A DNA stretch of 6,138 nucleotides from an uncultured Bacteroidales bacterium. GTDB taxonomy: Bacteria > Bacteroidota > Bacteroidia > Bacteroidales > P3. A model generated the notes under the pieces. That model saw only the letters and a list, made by a program, of their open reading frames with translations. It did no database searches and had not been told where the DNA came from. A program made the position numbers and the translations under genes. The first letter of the stretch is position 1. The number at the start of each line of letters is the position of its first letter. The DNA lies in assembly GCA_947179195.1 (NCBI GenBank), contig CAMXAS010000074.1, positions 1 to 6,138 of the forward strand, read 5' to 3'. Of this stretch, positions 5,346 through 6,138 are shown in pieces.

Positions 5346-6138
5346 TTATTGAGCGCGTTTGGCGGATTCCGCCGCGCGTATCAAACTTGCAAAGTAACGA
5401 TTTTTTTCGGGAAATTTCAAACTCAGGTAGCGATAAATCTCAATCGCCTTGTCGGGCGCGCCCTGTTTGAGATACAGTTGCGCCAACGTCTCGCTGCCCA
5501 TGCTCCAGTCTTCGCGCAGGCTGCTGTGGTCGGGGTCGAACGTGCTGTAGTCGCGCGTTTCGTCCACCTGTATCAGGATATGGTCGTCGTTCTGACGCAG
5601 GAAGCGGTCGATGAGTTCGTTGGGGTCAATATAGCCGGACGGGGCGGCTTTGGAAGCCGTCTTGGTCTTGGCCGTAGTCTTGGACTTGGCGGCGGTTTTT
5701 CCTGATTTGGCCGTTTTCGGCGTGACCCGACGGGGGCTGACCGTGTCCGCCGTCGCCGCCGGTTCGGATGACGTCGAAGCGGGTGCTTCCGCCTCGGCCT
5801 GCAATAAATCGGAAATCGTATGCTTGGCGGTGAACACCTCGGCCCAAGGGTTGAACACCTCAGGGCGGCGGCGGGCCGGTTCGGGCTTCGGCGCGGGTGT
5901 GGCCGCCGGCTTGGGCTTCGGCGCGGGCGCGGGTTTGGGCTCCGCGGCCCACTGCATGGAAATCGTCTGAAATACGGCGGGGTCTTCTTCCGCCTCGGGT
6001 TCGGCGGGCGCGGACACAGCAGGCTCAGCGGCCACAGCCGCCGCGCGTTCCATCTCCCACTGGCGCACCAGTCGGCGCGCGTTCCGCCGCGCCGACCGCG
6101 AACGGGCCGGCTCATCCGCCAGGTTGGCGACATCCCCC
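5346..6138 (-). CDS. TPR-like protein with Ala/Pro/Lys-rich linker (N-terminus outside window)
   Basis: The frame ending in TAA at 5348-5346 stays open to the right window edge. The internal GTG at 6068 is not a convincing start, because the frame continues upstream through 23 more codons (NLADEPARSRSARRNARRL and so on). The gene is therefore best called partial at its 5' end, with 263 visible residues. The visible part begins Arg-rich, then has an acidic Ala/Glu stretch, a KPAPAPKPKP-type segment, a conserved-looking island FNPWAEVFTAKHTISDLL, a Lys/Thr/Ala-rich basic linker, and a C-terminal region with DPNELIDRFLRQND. The end, SETLAQLYLKQGAPDKAIEIYRYLSLKFPEKNRYFASLI, is a TPR-like helical pair (written here for orientation as SETLAQLYLKQG then AIEIYRYLSLKFPEK). 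Proteins with this C-terminus are commonly encoded just before secG in Bacteroidales, to my recollection. No visible membrane segment or signal peptide; the function is unknown. Confidence 0.8.
   Translation of the reverse strand, partial: GDVANLADEPARSRSARRNARRLVRQWEMERAAAVAAEPAVSAPAEPEAEEDPAVFQTISMQWAAEPKPAPAPKPKPAATPAPKPEPARRRPEVFNPWAEVFTAKHTISDLLQAEAEAPASTSSEPAATADTVSPRRVTPKTAKSGKTAAKSKTTAKTKTASKAAPSGYIDPNELIDRFLRQNDDHILIQVDETRDYSTFDPDHSSLREDWSMGSETLAQLYLKQGAPDKAIEIYRYLSLKFPEKNRYFASLIRAAESAKRAQ
5883..5927 (-). repeat. Short direct repeat inside the Pro/Ala/Lys-rich linker
   Basis: The plus-strand word GGGCTTCGGCGCGGG occurs at 5883-5897 and again at 5913-5927, a 30-base period that keeps the reading frame. 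It encodes the Pro-Ala-Pro-Lys-Pro pattern of the linker. Such in-frame repeats can change copy number by slippage or recombination without breaking the gene. Low-complexity coding bias alone could also explain it. Confidence 0.6.

Noticed and set aside
5388..5397. Possible internal promoter (minus strand TTACTTTGCA) for secG within the TPR-like gene
   Set aside because: It has T instead of A at the second base of TAnnTTTG, encodes the conserved-looking RYFAS stretch, and no matching -33 element is visible.

Overview
The window looks like a chromosomal segment of a gut-type Bacteroidota bacterium, most likely order Bacteroidales and perhaps an Alistipes-like (Rikenellaceae) genome. Three things suggest this: two promoter boxes of the Bacteroidota form (TAnnTTTG), A-rich leaders without strong Shine-Dalgarno sequences, and the gene content (a 2-oxoacid oxidoreductase of IorAB type with a short alpha subunit, and a TPR protein next to secG). 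The genus is a guess. All supported genes are on the minus strand, so the biological reading order is from high to low coordinates.

From the right edge: (1) 6138-5346, the C-terminal part of a protein with a long Ala/Pro/Lys-rich linker and one TPR-like helical hairpin, whose start is outside the window; (2) 5297-4947, secG, the small membrane subunit of the SecYEG translocon, followed by an intrinsic terminator (4893-4930); (3) a promoter at about 4869-4876 and an apparent operon of a PLP-dependent class I aminotransferase (4843-3641), iorA (3601-1997) and iorB (1976-1404), closed by a strong hairpin terminator (1344-1383). The aminotransferase would interconvert an amino acid and its 2-oxo acid. 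IorAB would interconvert an aryl-pyruvate with the aryl-acetyl-CoA, CO2 and reduced ferredoxin. Together they form a plausible aromatic amino acid catabolic or reductive-synthetic module.

The left fifth (1-1343) differs in character. It is more AT-rich and holds an AAA-type ATPase with a C-terminal DUF4143/PD-(D/E)XK-like domain, running off the left edge. It looks like an accessory gene placed downstream of the ior terminator. Its promoter is preceded by three near-identical copies of an 18-bp sequence spaced exactly 32 bp apart. This is the least explained structure in the window and the best candidate for something new. There is no gene-free stretch longer than 300 bases.
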